Shown piece by piece: positions 1-8,343 of a stretch of DNA of 64,000 nucleotides. Positions within the stretch are counted from its first letter, which is position 1, and every line of letters starts with the position of its first letter. The stretch is from contig DATNFU010000057.1 of NCBI GenBank assembly GCA_035606235.1, positions 87,753 to 151,752 of the forward strand. Reading direction: 5' to 3'. Position numbers and translations under genes: made by a program. The stretch is from 66-474 sp035606235. Its GTDB lineage: Bacteria; Pseudomonadota; Gammaproteobacteria; Xanthomonadales; Rhodanobacteraceae. The notes beneath the pieces are model-generated. The model ran no database searches. It saw nothing but the letters and a program-made list of their open reading frames with translations, and had not been told where the DNA came from.

Positions 1-807
<807 letters not shown>

Positions 808-891
808 CTGGACGAAGTCACGGATACGAACCGCGCAAGATACCAGAGATTTTTGCACGCGAAGGCGCCGGGCGGGCTCGGCCGCGGCGGT

Positions 892-1374
892 TCAATCCTC
901 GATTTCGGCGTGCGTAGCCGCCCTCACCGTGGCGGCGGCAAACCCACGCCGCATCAGGAATGCAGCGCGTTTGCCGCGCTCGGCATGATCGGCCGCAGGC
1001 ATGTGGCCATATTTCTTGCGTAGTTGCGCCGTCGCAAGTGCGTTCCAGTCGAGGCCACAGGTGGCAATCAGTTTGTCAATCGCGGCAGCCGCCAGACCGT
1101 GCGAGCGCAATTCGGCGCGGATGCGCGCCGGCCCGTAGCCATGCGCCACGCGCGCGCGCAACAGCATTTCGGCGAAACGATCGTCATCCTGATAGCTCTG
1201 CGCGCCAAGCTGCTTGATTGCATCGGCGGCCTCTATTTCGTCGTAGCCACCATGCTCCAGCCGCGCACGCAACTCGCGCTGCGAATGTTCGCGGCGCGCC
1301 AACATGCCCAGCGCGCGATCATAGGCGCTGCGTCGAGGATTTTTATCCGCCGATTTGCTTGCGCGCCGAGGCAT
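892..1374 (-). CDS. recX: RecX, regulator of RecA filaments
   Basis: A 160-residue cytoplasmic protein that binds RecA filaments and modulates recombinase and co-protease activity. It carries the three-helix repeats of the family; RALGMLARREHSQRELRARL is the first repeat and DDDRFAEMLLRARVAHGYGP the second. The ATG at 1372-1374 gives MPRRASKSADKN, a basic N-terminus normal for RecX. A longer open frame would run into recA and is not needed. It begins only 13 bases after the recA stop, so the two are surely cotranscribed. Confidence 0.95.
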   Translation of the reverse strand: MPRRASKSADKNPRRSAYDRALGMLARREHSQRELRARLEHGGYDEIEAADAIKQLGAQSYQDDDRFAEMLLRARVAHGYGPARIRAELRSHGLAAAAIDKLIATCGLDWNALATAQLRKKYGHMPAADHAERGKRAAFLMRRGFAAATVRAATHAEIED

Positions 1375-1387
1375 GTTTTTCGCTGGT

Positions 1388-2431
1388 TCAGGCCTCCACT
1401 TCCTCGGCCTGTTCGCTCGCGGCGGCTGCGGCACCCTTGCCGGCGGACACCAGCAGCTTGGCGCGCAGCGCGTCATCGAGTTGTTTGGCGGCGGACGGGT
1501 TGTCCTTCAGATACTGGCGCGCGTTTTCCTTGCCCTGCCCGATGCGTTCGCCGCCGTAGCTGTACCAGGCACCGGATTTCTCGACCAGGTTGTTGTTGAC
1601 GCCCAATTCGATCAGCTCGCCCTCGCGCGAGGTACCCTCGCCGTAGAGAATTTCGAACTCGGCCTGCCGGAATGGTGGGGCCACCTTGTTCTTGACCACC
1701 TTGACGCGGGTTTCCGAGCCGATCACCTCGTCGCCCTTCTTGACTGCGCCGATACGGCGGATATCCAGTCGAACGGACGCGTAGAACTTCAGCGCGTTGC
1801 CGCCGGTGGTGGTTTCCGGGTTGCCGAACATCACGCCGATCTTCATGCGGATCTGGTTGATGAAGATCACCAGCGTATTGGAACGCTTGATGTTGGCGGT
1901 CAGCTTGCGCAGTGCCTGGCTCATCAGCCGGGCGTGCAGGCCCATGTGGTTGTCGCCCATCTCGCCTTCGATCTCGGCCTTCGGCGTCAACGCCGCGACC
2001 GAATCCACCACCACCACATCCACCGCGTTGGAACGCACCAGCATGTCGGCGATTTCGAGCGCCTGTTCGCCGGTGTCGGGCTGCGACACCAGCAGATCAT
2101 CCACATTGACGCCAAGTTTTTCCGCATACGACGGATCGAGCGCGTGCTCGGCATCCACGAACGCGGCGGTGCCGCCGTTGCGCTGGCAGGCGGCGATGAC
2201 CTGCAAGGTCAAGGTGGTTTTGCCGGAGGATTCCGGGCCGTAGATTTCGACCACCCGCCCACGCGGCAGGCCGCCGACGCCAAGCGCGATATCCAGACCG
2301 AGCGAGCCGGTGGAGACCACATCAATCGCCTCGTTGGTGCGGTCGCCCATGCGCATCACCGCGCCCTTGCCGAACTGCTTCTCGATCTGGCCCAGCGCGG
2401 AAGCGAGCGCGCGGCGCTTGTTGTCATCCAT
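1388..2431 (-). CDS. recA: RecA recombinase
   Basis: ATP-dependent strand-exchange protein and LexA co-protease. The protein has 347 residues, normal for the family. Walker A GPESSGKT is at residues 65-72, and the Walker B region VVVVDSVAAL, the L2 loop with NQIRMKIGVMFGNPETTTGGNALKF and an acidic C-terminal tail (EQAEEVEA) are all present. It lies between pncC and recX on the same strand. No obvious LexA operator (CTGT-N8-ACAG, or the Xanthomonas-type TTAG/CTAA palindrome) could be read in the 128 bases upstream, and no lexA gene is adjacent, unlike in Xanthomonas. Confidence 0.99.
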   Translation of the reverse strand: MDDNKRRALASALGQIEKQFGKGAVMRMGDRTNEAIDVVSTGSLGLDIALGVGGLPRGRVVEIYGPESSGKTTLTLQVIAACQRNGGTAAFVDAEHALDPSYAEKLGVNVDDLLVSQPDTGEQALEIADMLVRSNAVDVVVVDSVAALTPKAEIEGEMGDNHMGLHARLMSQALRKLTANIKRSNTLVIFINQIRMKIGVMFGNPETTTGGNALKFYASVRLDIRRIGAVKKGDEVIGSETRVKVVKNKVAPPFRQAEFEILYGEGTSREGELIELGVNNNLVEKSGAWYSYGGERIGQGKENARQYLKDNPSAAKQLDDALRAKLLVSAGKGAAAAASEQAEEVEA

Positions 2432-2559
2432 TGTTGCTACCTCGATGTTGGCTTGCGGCGAGTGTTGCGGGACGTGTTCTCATCGTCTGCGACGAGCGAT
2501 CACGGATCACGCCGGCATTATTTCACAGCACGGTGATCGCGAAAGCGGTTTGGTTCCCG

Positions 2560-3069
2560 TCATTTCGTAAGGATTTTCCGAATCCCCTCCAGTGCGCGCG
2601 CGACAGTCTGCCGGCGCACGGCCTCACGATCGCCCGGGAAATGGAACACTTCCGCGTGCGCGTAGCCGCCGCGGCGTTTCCAGGCGATCCAGACCGTGCC
2701 GACCGGTTTGTCGGGCGTGCCGCCGGAAGGCCCTGCGATGCCGGTGACGGCTACCGCGATCGTGGCGCCGAAACGCGCCAGCGCGCCGGACACCATTTCG
2801 ATCGCGCACTCCTGGCTTACGGCGCCGTGCTGCTCCAGCGTGTGAGGATTGACGCCCAGCAGCGCTTCCTTGGCTTCGTAGCTGTAGGCCACCACGCCGC
2901 ACTCGAACCAAGCCGAGCTGCCCGGGAGGTCGGTAAGCACCTTGGCGATCCAGCCTCCAGTGCAGGATTCCGCCGCAACCAGCATCTGCCGGCGCTGAGT
3001 CAAACTTTCCGCAATCGTCTGCGCCAGCGTGTGCAGGTTCGCGTCGGAAGGGACGGACAGCGTGTTCAT
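2560..3069 (-). CDS. pncC: Nicotinamide-nucleotide amidase (CinA C-terminal domain family)
   Basis: Converts nicotinamide mononucleotide to nicotinate mononucleotide plus ammonia in the pyridine-nucleotide salvage cycle. The 169-residue product is a stand-alone CinA C-terminal domain. The family motif AAESCTGGW is near residue 32, and the GIAGPSGGTPDKPVGTVW glycine-rich stretch is intact. The ATG at 3067-3069 gives MNTLSVPSDANLHTLA. The frame stays open upstream, but that part reads as a fragment of a TonB-dependent receptor and is not part of this enzyme. It is transcribed toward recA, an association seen in many proteobacteria. Confidence 0.93.
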   Translation of the reverse strand: MNTLSVPSDANLHTLAQTIAESLTQRRQMLVAAESCTGGWIAKVLTDLPGSSAWFECGVVAYSYEAKEALLGVNPHTLEQHGAVSQECAIEMVSGALARFGATIAVAVTGIAGPSGGTPDKPVGTVWIAWKRRGGYAHAEVFHFPGDREAVRRQTVARALEGIRKILTK

Positions 3070-3077
3070 GTGAAACT

Positions 3078-3345
3078 CGCGCGGCCAAACCCGCTTTCTA
3101 CTCCGCCATCGGGCGCGCGCCAAGGGTCGATCGTCGTGGCTCAAAAACTGCGGCGCGCCGACCCAGTGCGTGTTGATGTAAGCCAGCTCATCGGGATCGA
3201 AATTGAATTGTCCGGAGATGATCTGGGTTCCCAGCGCATGGCTGTTGCAAAGGTTAAAATAGGCATTCCACGGGCCTGCGGTGTAATCCGCCGTCAACTC
3301 GAGTCCACGCACCCAGCCGCGCCGATGGTTGAGGGCGAGAAAACG
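3078..3345 (-). pseudogene. Remnant of a TonB-dependent outer-membrane receptor
   Basis: Read leftward, the frame before pncC encodes RGLELTADYTAGPWNAYFN, then SGQFNFDPDELAYINTHWV. This is the typical alternating beta-strand pattern from the C-terminal barrel of TonB-dependent receptors (family knowledge). There is no start, plug domain, TonB box or terminal aromatic strand, and the reading degrades near HWVGAPQFLSHDDRPLARARW. I infer a decayed piece of a receptor gene left between pncC and mutS. Being in frame with pncC, it may be wrongly annotated as an N-terminal extension. Confidence 0.6.
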
Positions 3346-3432
3346 AGCGCGCCGCGACCCTCAGCCAGCGACCACTTGCGCATCGCGGCTCAAAGCCGGG
3401 TCCGGTTCGGTTCCGCTGGCAAAAAGCCAAGG

Positions 3433-3467
3433 CGCTGGGTTCCCGCTTTCGGGGAATGGTGAAACCA
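3433..3467. repeat. Short palindromic intergenic repeat (GGTTCCCGCTTTCGGGGAA type)
   Basis: An imperfect hairpin, TTCCCGC-TTTC-GGGGAA, followed by TGGTG. It resembles the dispersed 'ATTCCCG...CGGGAATGA' elements of many proteobacteria. It lies in the 477-base interval between pncC and mutS together with the receptor remnant; nothing else was recognised there. Confidence 0.5.
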
Positions 3468-3546
3468 CGACCAGCGCCTTCCATGGCTCGTGGAGTCCAT
3501 CAGCGTGCCATGCGAAACTGCGGCCTTTCTTCCGCCGCCGCCTTGC

Positions 3547-6198
3547 ATGAATCGCGACGACCTGGCCCAACACACGCCGCTGATGCGTCAGTACTTCACC
3601 GCGAAGGCGGAGTACCCGGACACGCTGGTGTTCTTCCGGATGGGCGATTTCTACGAGCTGTTCTACGACGACGCGCGCAAGGCCGCACGGCTGCTCGATA
3701 TCACGCTGACGCAACGCGGGCAATCGGCGGGCGCCCCGATTCCGATGGCGGGCGTGCCGTATCACGCGGTGGAAGGCTATCTCGCCAAGTTGGTGCGGCT
3801 GGGGGAGTCCGTCGCGATTTGCGAGCAGCTCGGCGACCCGGCGACATCGAAAGGCCTGGTGGAACGCAAGGTCGTGCGGGTGGTGACGCCCGGCACGGTC
3901 ACCGATGAAGCGCTGTTGCCGGAGCGTCGCGACAACCTGCTGCTGGCGATCGCCGCGGACAAATCGGGTTACGGAATCGCGTGGGTGGATCTTGCCGGCG
4001 GAAGGTTTCTGCTGAGCGAAGTGCGCGATGCCGAAGCGCTGGCGGCGGAGCTGGCGCGCTTGGCGCCCGCGGAAACCCTGGTCTCCGAAGACATTGCCTG
4101 GGCCGCCGCGGTCTCGTCCCTGCCGGGATTGCGCAAGCGCCCACCCTGGCATTTCGACGCGATGAGTGCACGTCGCGAACTGACCAAACATTTCGGCACG
4201 CGCGATCTCTCCGGCTTCGGCGCCGAACATTTGCACGCAGCGATCGGCGCCGCCGGCTGCCTGCTTGCGTATTTGCAGGAAACGCAGAAATCCGCGCTGC
4301 CGCATCTGTCCGGCCTGGCCGTCGAGCAAGCCGACGAAACCATCGCGATGGATGCGGCGACGCGCCGCAATCTGGAACTGGACGCGCACGCCAGCGGCGA
4401 TCCGCGATACACGCTTCTTGGCGTGCTGGATGCGACGATCACGCCGATGGGCGCGCGCGCATTGCGGCGCTGGCTGCATCGGCCGCTGCGCGATCGCACG
4501 GTGTTGCGTGCGCGCCAGCAGGCGCTGGGCGCATTGATCGAGAGCCGCGCGTTCGAGCCGCTGCGCGAGCAACTGCGCGCGATCGGGGATCTGGAGCGCA
4601 TTCTCGCGCGCGTCGCGTTGCGTAGCGCGCGACCGCGTGATCTGGCCACGCTGCGCGACGGGCTGGCAGCAGCGCCTGCGTTGCGCAATGTGGTTTCCAA
4701 AGCGCTTCTTCCCGAGCATGAGGATCAAAGAGCAGACAGCCCTGTGCGCACTGCTCCAGGGGCGGTCGCGTTGCTGGACGATCTGCTGGATCGTATCGGC
4801 GAACACGCCGATACCGCGCGGCTGTTGGCCAGCGCGATTGTCGAACGCCCGCCGCCGCTGCTGCGCGATGGCGGCGCGATCGCCGACGGCTACGATGCGG
4901 AACTGGACGAGTTGCGCCAACTCGCCACCCATGCCGATCAATTCCTGCTGGAACTGGAGCAACGCGAGCGCGCCGCGACCGGCATCGCCACGCTCAAGAT
5001 CGGCTACAACCGCGTGCATGGCTATTACATCGAATTCGGCAAAAGCCACGACGGCAAGGCACCCACGCACTACACGCGCCGGCAGACCACCAAGAACGCG
5101 GAGCGTTACATCACCGAGGAATTGAAAGCCTTCGAATACAGGGTTCTGTCGGCGAAGGAGCGCTCGCTGATGCGCGAACGCGCGCTGTACGAAAGCGTGC
5201 TGGATGCATTGGGTGAAAACCTGCAACCGCTGCGGCAAGCCGCGAACGCGATCGCGGAGCTCGACGTGGTGGCCAACCTCGCCGAGCGCGCGCACGCGCT
5301 GGACTGGTCGTGCCCGCGACTGACGGATGAGCCCGGCATCAACATTGAACGCGGCCGCCACCCAGTGATCGAGCAGGTACGCGAGGAGCCGTTCGAACCC
5401 AACGATCTCGAGCTGGATGATTCCCGCCGCATGCTGGTGATCACCGGCCCCAACATGGGCGGCAAGAGCACCTACATGCGCCAGTGCGCGCTGATCGTAT
5501 TGCTGGCGCACATCGGTGCGTACGTGCCGGCTGCGGGCGCCGCCATTGGTCCCATCGACCGCATCTTCACGCGCATTGGCGCGGGCGATGACCTCGCTCG
5601 CGGGCAATCCACCTTCATGGTCGAGATGAGTGAAACCGCGAACATCCTCCACAATGCGACGCCGCAATCGCTGGTGCTGATGGACGAGGTCGGGCGCGGC
5701 ACATCCACCTACGACGGCTTGTCACTGGCGCGCGCGGCGGCCGTGCATCTGGCGACGGTCAATCGCGCGTATACCCTGTTTGCCACGCACTATTTCGAGC
5801 TGACGCAACTCGCTGCGCAATTTGAAGGCATCGCCAATGTGCACCTGGATGCCGTCGAATATCACAACGCCGAGCGAGGCGATCAACTGGTGTTCATGCA
5901 CGCGGTGAAGGAGGGCCCGGCCAATCGCAGCTTCGGCCTGCAAGTGGCTGCCCTGGCGGGCTTGCCCAAAAGCGTGATCGCGGAAGCCAAGCGCACGCTG
6001 GTTGAACTGGAGAACGACACGCGTGCGCATCCGGCTCGGGCAATTGCGCAACATGATGGCGATGCAAAGCCACAAGCCGACCTGTTTGCGCACCGTGAAC
6101 CTTCCGCCAGCGAACGCGCGCTGGCAGAAATCGATCCCGATACGCTGACACCTCGCGAAGCGCTGGAAGCGCTGTATCGCCTGAAGGCACTGCAATGA
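3547..6198 (+). CDS. mutS: DNA mismatch repair protein MutS
   Basis: Recognises mismatches and starts MutL/MutH-type repair. The protein has 883 residues. The mismatch-binding loop GDFYELF (Phe-X-Glu) is near residue 33, the connector, lever and clamp domains follow, and the ATPase has Walker A GPNMGGKST near residue 634 and the signature STFMVEMSET...LVLMDEVGRGTSTYDG. The C-terminus ends DPDTLTPREALEALYRLKALQ, the usual dimer/tetramer segment. The ATG at 3547 gives MNRDDLAQHTPLMRQYF, and upstream in-frame codons are not family-like. A loop of about 20 residues (SKALLPEHEDQRADSPVRTA) interrupts the core helices relative to E. coli MutS. Long antisense frames across it are artefacts. Confidence 0.98.
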   Translation: MNRDDLAQHTPLMRQYFTAKAEYPDTLVFFRMGDFYELFYDDARKAARLLDITLTQRGQSAGAPIPMAGVPYHAVEGYLAKLVRLGESVAICEQLGDPATSKGLVERKVVRVVTPGTVTDEALLPERRDNLLLAIAADKSGYGIAWVDLAGGRFLLSEVRDAEALAAELARLAPAETLVSEDIAWAAAVSSLPGLRKRPPWHFDAMSARRELTKHFGTRDLSGFGAEHLHAAIGAAGCLLAYLQETQKSALPHLSGLAVEQADETIAMDAATRRNLELDAHASGDPRYTLLGVLDATITPMGARALRRWLHRPLRDRTVLRARQQALGALIESRAFEPLREQLRAIGDLERILARVALRSARPRDLATLRDGLAAAPALRNVVSKALLPEHEDQRADSPVRTAPGAVALLDDLLDRIGEHADTARLLASAIVERPPPLLRDGGAIADGYDAELDELRQLATHADQFLLELEQRERAATGIATLKIGYNRVHGYYIEFGKSHDGKAPTHYTRRQTTKNAERYITEELKAFEYRVLSAKERSLMRERALYESVLDALGENLQPLRQAANAIAELDVVANLAERAHALDWSCPRLTDEPGINIERGRHPVIEQVREEPFEPNDLELDDSRRMLVITGPNMGGKSTYMRQCALIVLLAHIGAYVPAAGAAIGPIDRIFTRIGAGDDLARGQSTFMVEMSETANILHNATPQSLVLMDEVGRGTSTYDGLSLARAAAVHLATVNRAYTLFATHYFELTQLAAQFEGIANVHLDAVEYHNAERGDQLVFMHAVKEGPANRSFGLQVAALAGLPKSVIAEAKRTLVELENDTRAHPARAIAQHDGDAKPQADLFAHREPSASERALAEIDPDTLTPREALEALYRLKALQ

Positions 6199-6310
6199 CG
6201 GTGCGAAGTTTCTGTCCGCAAAGGCGCAAAGGAGGCGAACAAGCCAACGGATCCTTCGATCTTCTTTGCGGCCGTCGCGTCTCTCGCGGATAAATATCTT
6301 TCGATCGCCC

Positions 6311-6715
6311 CTACAGCGAATCGATATCACCCAACGCGCGGATCAAGCGGCGCGCACGTTTGTCGGGTTTCCCCGCGGGCGCCTGATATCCGGCGCGTTC
6401 GGCCCGACGTTGCGCACGCGCGGCTTCGCGCGCCGCGCGCGAAGCATCGGATTCACGATAAAGCGCTTGCGCCGCTGCGGCGGAACCGCGTTTGCCGCTC
6501 AAACCCAGCACATCGATCTCGAAAGATTCCTCAGCGCGCGTGACGCGCAGATGGTCGCCGACCCGCAACGGGCGGGAGGGCTTGCACGCCGCGTCGCCGA
6601 TCTTCACCTGCCCGCGTTCGATCGCCTGCCTGGCCAGGGCGCGCGTCTTGAAAAACCGCGCCGCCCAAAGCCACACATCCACGCGCACGCCAATTGCGGA
6701 TTGCCCACCGCTCAC
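6311..6715 (-). CDS. hslR: Heat-shock protein 15, S4-type RNA-binding protein
   Basis: Hsp15 binds 50S subunits that carry blocked nascent chains and helps recycle them. The 134-residue product has the S4 domain VRVDVWLWAARFFKTRALARQAIERGQVKI, followed by an Arg/Ala-rich basic tail typical of the family. The likely start is the GTG at 6713-6715, one base past the stop of the upstream response regulator; GTGs at 6688 and 6682 are alternatives. It is convergent with mutS. The 112 bases between them hold no gene. Confidence 0.88.
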   Translation of the reverse strand: MSGGQSAIGVRVDVWLWAARFFKTRALARQAIERGQVKIGDAACKPSRPLRVGDHLRVTRAEESFEIDVLGLSGKRGSAAAAQALYRESDASRAAREAARAQRRAERAGYQAPAGKPDKRARRLIRALGDIDSL

Positions 6716-6716
6716 A

Positions 6717-7340
6717 CTATTCCGAACTCTCGTCGGCGCGCGACGCCTGCGCCGTGGCGTCGCCGGTCTGCGCGTCCGGCATCGCCACATCCGGGATCGC
6801 ATCCCACTCTTCCGCGCTGATACCGGCGGGCACCACGGGCTCGGCTTCCGGCGCACGCGCCGGCAAGCGCCCGGCTTTCACCAGTACGCGAATGCGCTCG
6901 AACACCTCGGCGCGGCCGAATGGCTTCTTCATGAAATCGTCGGCGCCAAAGCGCTGCACATAGAACTGTTCGGTGGCCTGGAGATTGCCGCTGATCATCA
7001 CGATCGGAATGGCGCGCGTTTGCGGGTCGCGCCGAAGCGTGCGCAGCACCTCGAAACCGCTCATGCCGGGCAGCACGATATCCAGAAATATCAGATCCGG
7101 TTTCTCGGCGCGCACCGTCGTCACCGCGCTTTCGCCGTCCGGCGCCTTCAGCACCGTGTAGCCGTCCTGCCCCAGCATCTTGCCAAGCACCGCGCGGATG
7201 GTCGGCGAGTCGTCCACCACCAGCACCTGTGAACCGAGCGGCGCGCGCACGCGCGGCGTCTGCCGGCGTTCGCTGGATGCGGGTTCCGAGGCCGCCGGTT
7301 TGGGAGTGCCGACAAACCGCTTGAGAAAATCGAAAGCCAT
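6717..7340 (-). CDS. Response regulator with a single receiver domain
   Basis: A 207-residue protein with one CheY-like receiver domain (roughly residues 38-155). LVVDDSPTIR is the acidic pocket, DLIFLDIVLPGMSG holds the phospho-accepting Asp, and ISG and KKPF supply the conserved Ser/Thr and Lys. The flanking N-terminal (MAFDFLKRFVGTPKP) and C-terminal acidic segments have no recognised output domain. It resembles PilG/PilH-type or twitching-associated single-domain regulators, but no chemosensory genes are adjacent, so the partner kinase is unknown. The ATG at 7338-7340 follows GGGGCGGGAC; an ATG 24 bases upstream is possible. It probably forms an operon with hslR. Confidence 0.85.
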   Translation of the reverse strand: MAFDFLKRFVGTPKPAASEPASSERRQTPRVRAPLGSQVLVVDDSPTIRAVLGKMLGQDGYTVLKAPDGESAVTTVRAEKPDLIFLDIVLPGMSGFEVLRTLRRDPQTRAIPIVMISGNLQATEQFYVQRFGADDFMKKPFGRAEVFERIRVLVKAGRLPARAPEAEPVVPAGISAEEWDAIPDVAMPDAQTGDATAQASRADESSE

Positions 7341-7409
7341 GTCCCGCCCCTGCAGAATGGGCATAGTCTCGGTGGAACCGGGGCGGCGCGCAATCGCCCC
7401 CGCGGCGTG

Positions 7410-8288
7410 TCACATGGCGCGCAAGGCCGCGATCCGCTCCTCCAGCGGCGGATGGCTCATCCACAGCCGTTGCAATCCGCGCGCGGCGCGGTCGGAGATG
7501 CCGAACGCCGCCACCGCTTTCGGCAACGTGCTGGCACCGTGCTGCACCGACAATCGCTGCAACGCAGCGATCATCTTCTCGCGCCCGGCAAGTCGCGCGC
7601 CGCCTGCATCGGCGCGGAATTCGCGGGCGCGGGAAAACGCCATCACGATCAGCGACGCGAGGATGCCGAACACGATCTGCAACACCATCACCACGGCAAA
7701 ATAGCCAAGACCGCCGCCACGCTGATTGCCGCCCATCGCACCATCCACGATCCGGCCCACCACCCGTGCCAGGAAAATCACGAACGTGTTGAGCACGCCT
7801 TGCAACAAGGTCATGGTCACCATGTCGCCGTTGGCGACGTGCGTGATCTCGTGGCCGAGCACCGCATCGATCTCGTCGCGGTTCATGCCCCGCAACAATC
7901 CGCTGCTGACCGCGACCAGCGCGTGGTTGCGGCTCATCCCGGTGGCGAACGCGTTCATCTCCGGACCGTCGTAGATCATCACTTCCGGCATGCCGATGCC
8001 GGCCTGCTCGGCGTGATGGCGCACGATGTCGAACAACATCCGCTCGGTCGGGTCGCGCGGCTGGGCGATCACGCTGCCGCGCGTTGTCCACTTGGCGATC
8101 GATTTGGACATCGCCAGCGAAATGAAAGCCCCGCCGAAACCGAACACCGCGGCGAAGCCCAGTAGCGGCCCGAGCCCGCCGTAGCCTCGCGCTGCGGCCA
8201 ACTGGTCGATGCCGAAGATGCGGCAGATAACCGCGAGCAACGCCAGCACGGCGATGTTGGTGGCGACGAACAGCAGAATTCTGCGCAT
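7410..8288 (-). CDS. htpX: HtpX-type membrane zinc metalloprotease
   Basis: An inner-membrane M48 endopeptidase that degrades damaged membrane proteins alongside FtsH. The 292-residue protein has two N-terminal hydrophobic segments (MRRILLFVATNIAVLALLAVI, then GLGPLLGFAAVFGFGGAFISL), the zinc motif GHEITHVANGD, two further hydrophobic stretches, and the downstream EFRADAGGARLAG ligand segment. The end SHPPLEERIAALRAM is characteristic. The ATG at 8286-8288 puts the first membrane segment at the N-terminus. HtpX is often under CpxR or heat-shock control; no such site was identified. Confidence 0.96.
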   Translation of the reverse strand: MRRILLFVATNIAVLALLAVICRIFGIDQLAAARGYGGLGPLLGFAAVFGFGGAFISLAMSKSIAKWTTRGSVIAQPRDPTERMLFDIVRHHAEQAGIGMPEVMIYDGPEMNAFATGMSRNHALVAVSSGLLRGMNRDEIDAVLGHEITHVANGDMVTMTLLQGVLNTFVIFLARVVGRIVDGAMGGNQRGGGLGYFAVVMVLQIVFGILASLIVMAFSRAREFRADAGGARLAGREKMIAALQRLSVQHGASTLPKAVAAFGISDRAARGLQRLWMSHPPLEERIAALRAM

Positions 8289-8343
8289 GGCTCGATACCG
8301 ATCGATGGATTCGCTACTTAGATCGTGGCGAAAGGCGATTGGT

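Noticed and set aside
2432..2559. LexA operator in front of recA
   Set aside because: CTGT occurs once but without an ACAG partner at the right distance, and no TTAG/CTAA palindrome is seen. SOS control cannot be supported by eye.
3361..5667. A 768-codon open frame antisense to mutS
   Set aside because: mutS on the other strand has all family motifs. The antisense product has no recognisable domain and is Arg/Gln/His-rich, a normal by-product of GC-rich codon use.
6712..8091. A 459-codon frame overlapping the response regulator and htpX genes in a shifted frame
   Set aside because: Both genes underneath have clear catalytic or receiver motifs, while this frame reads as Arg/Ala-rich shadow sequence.
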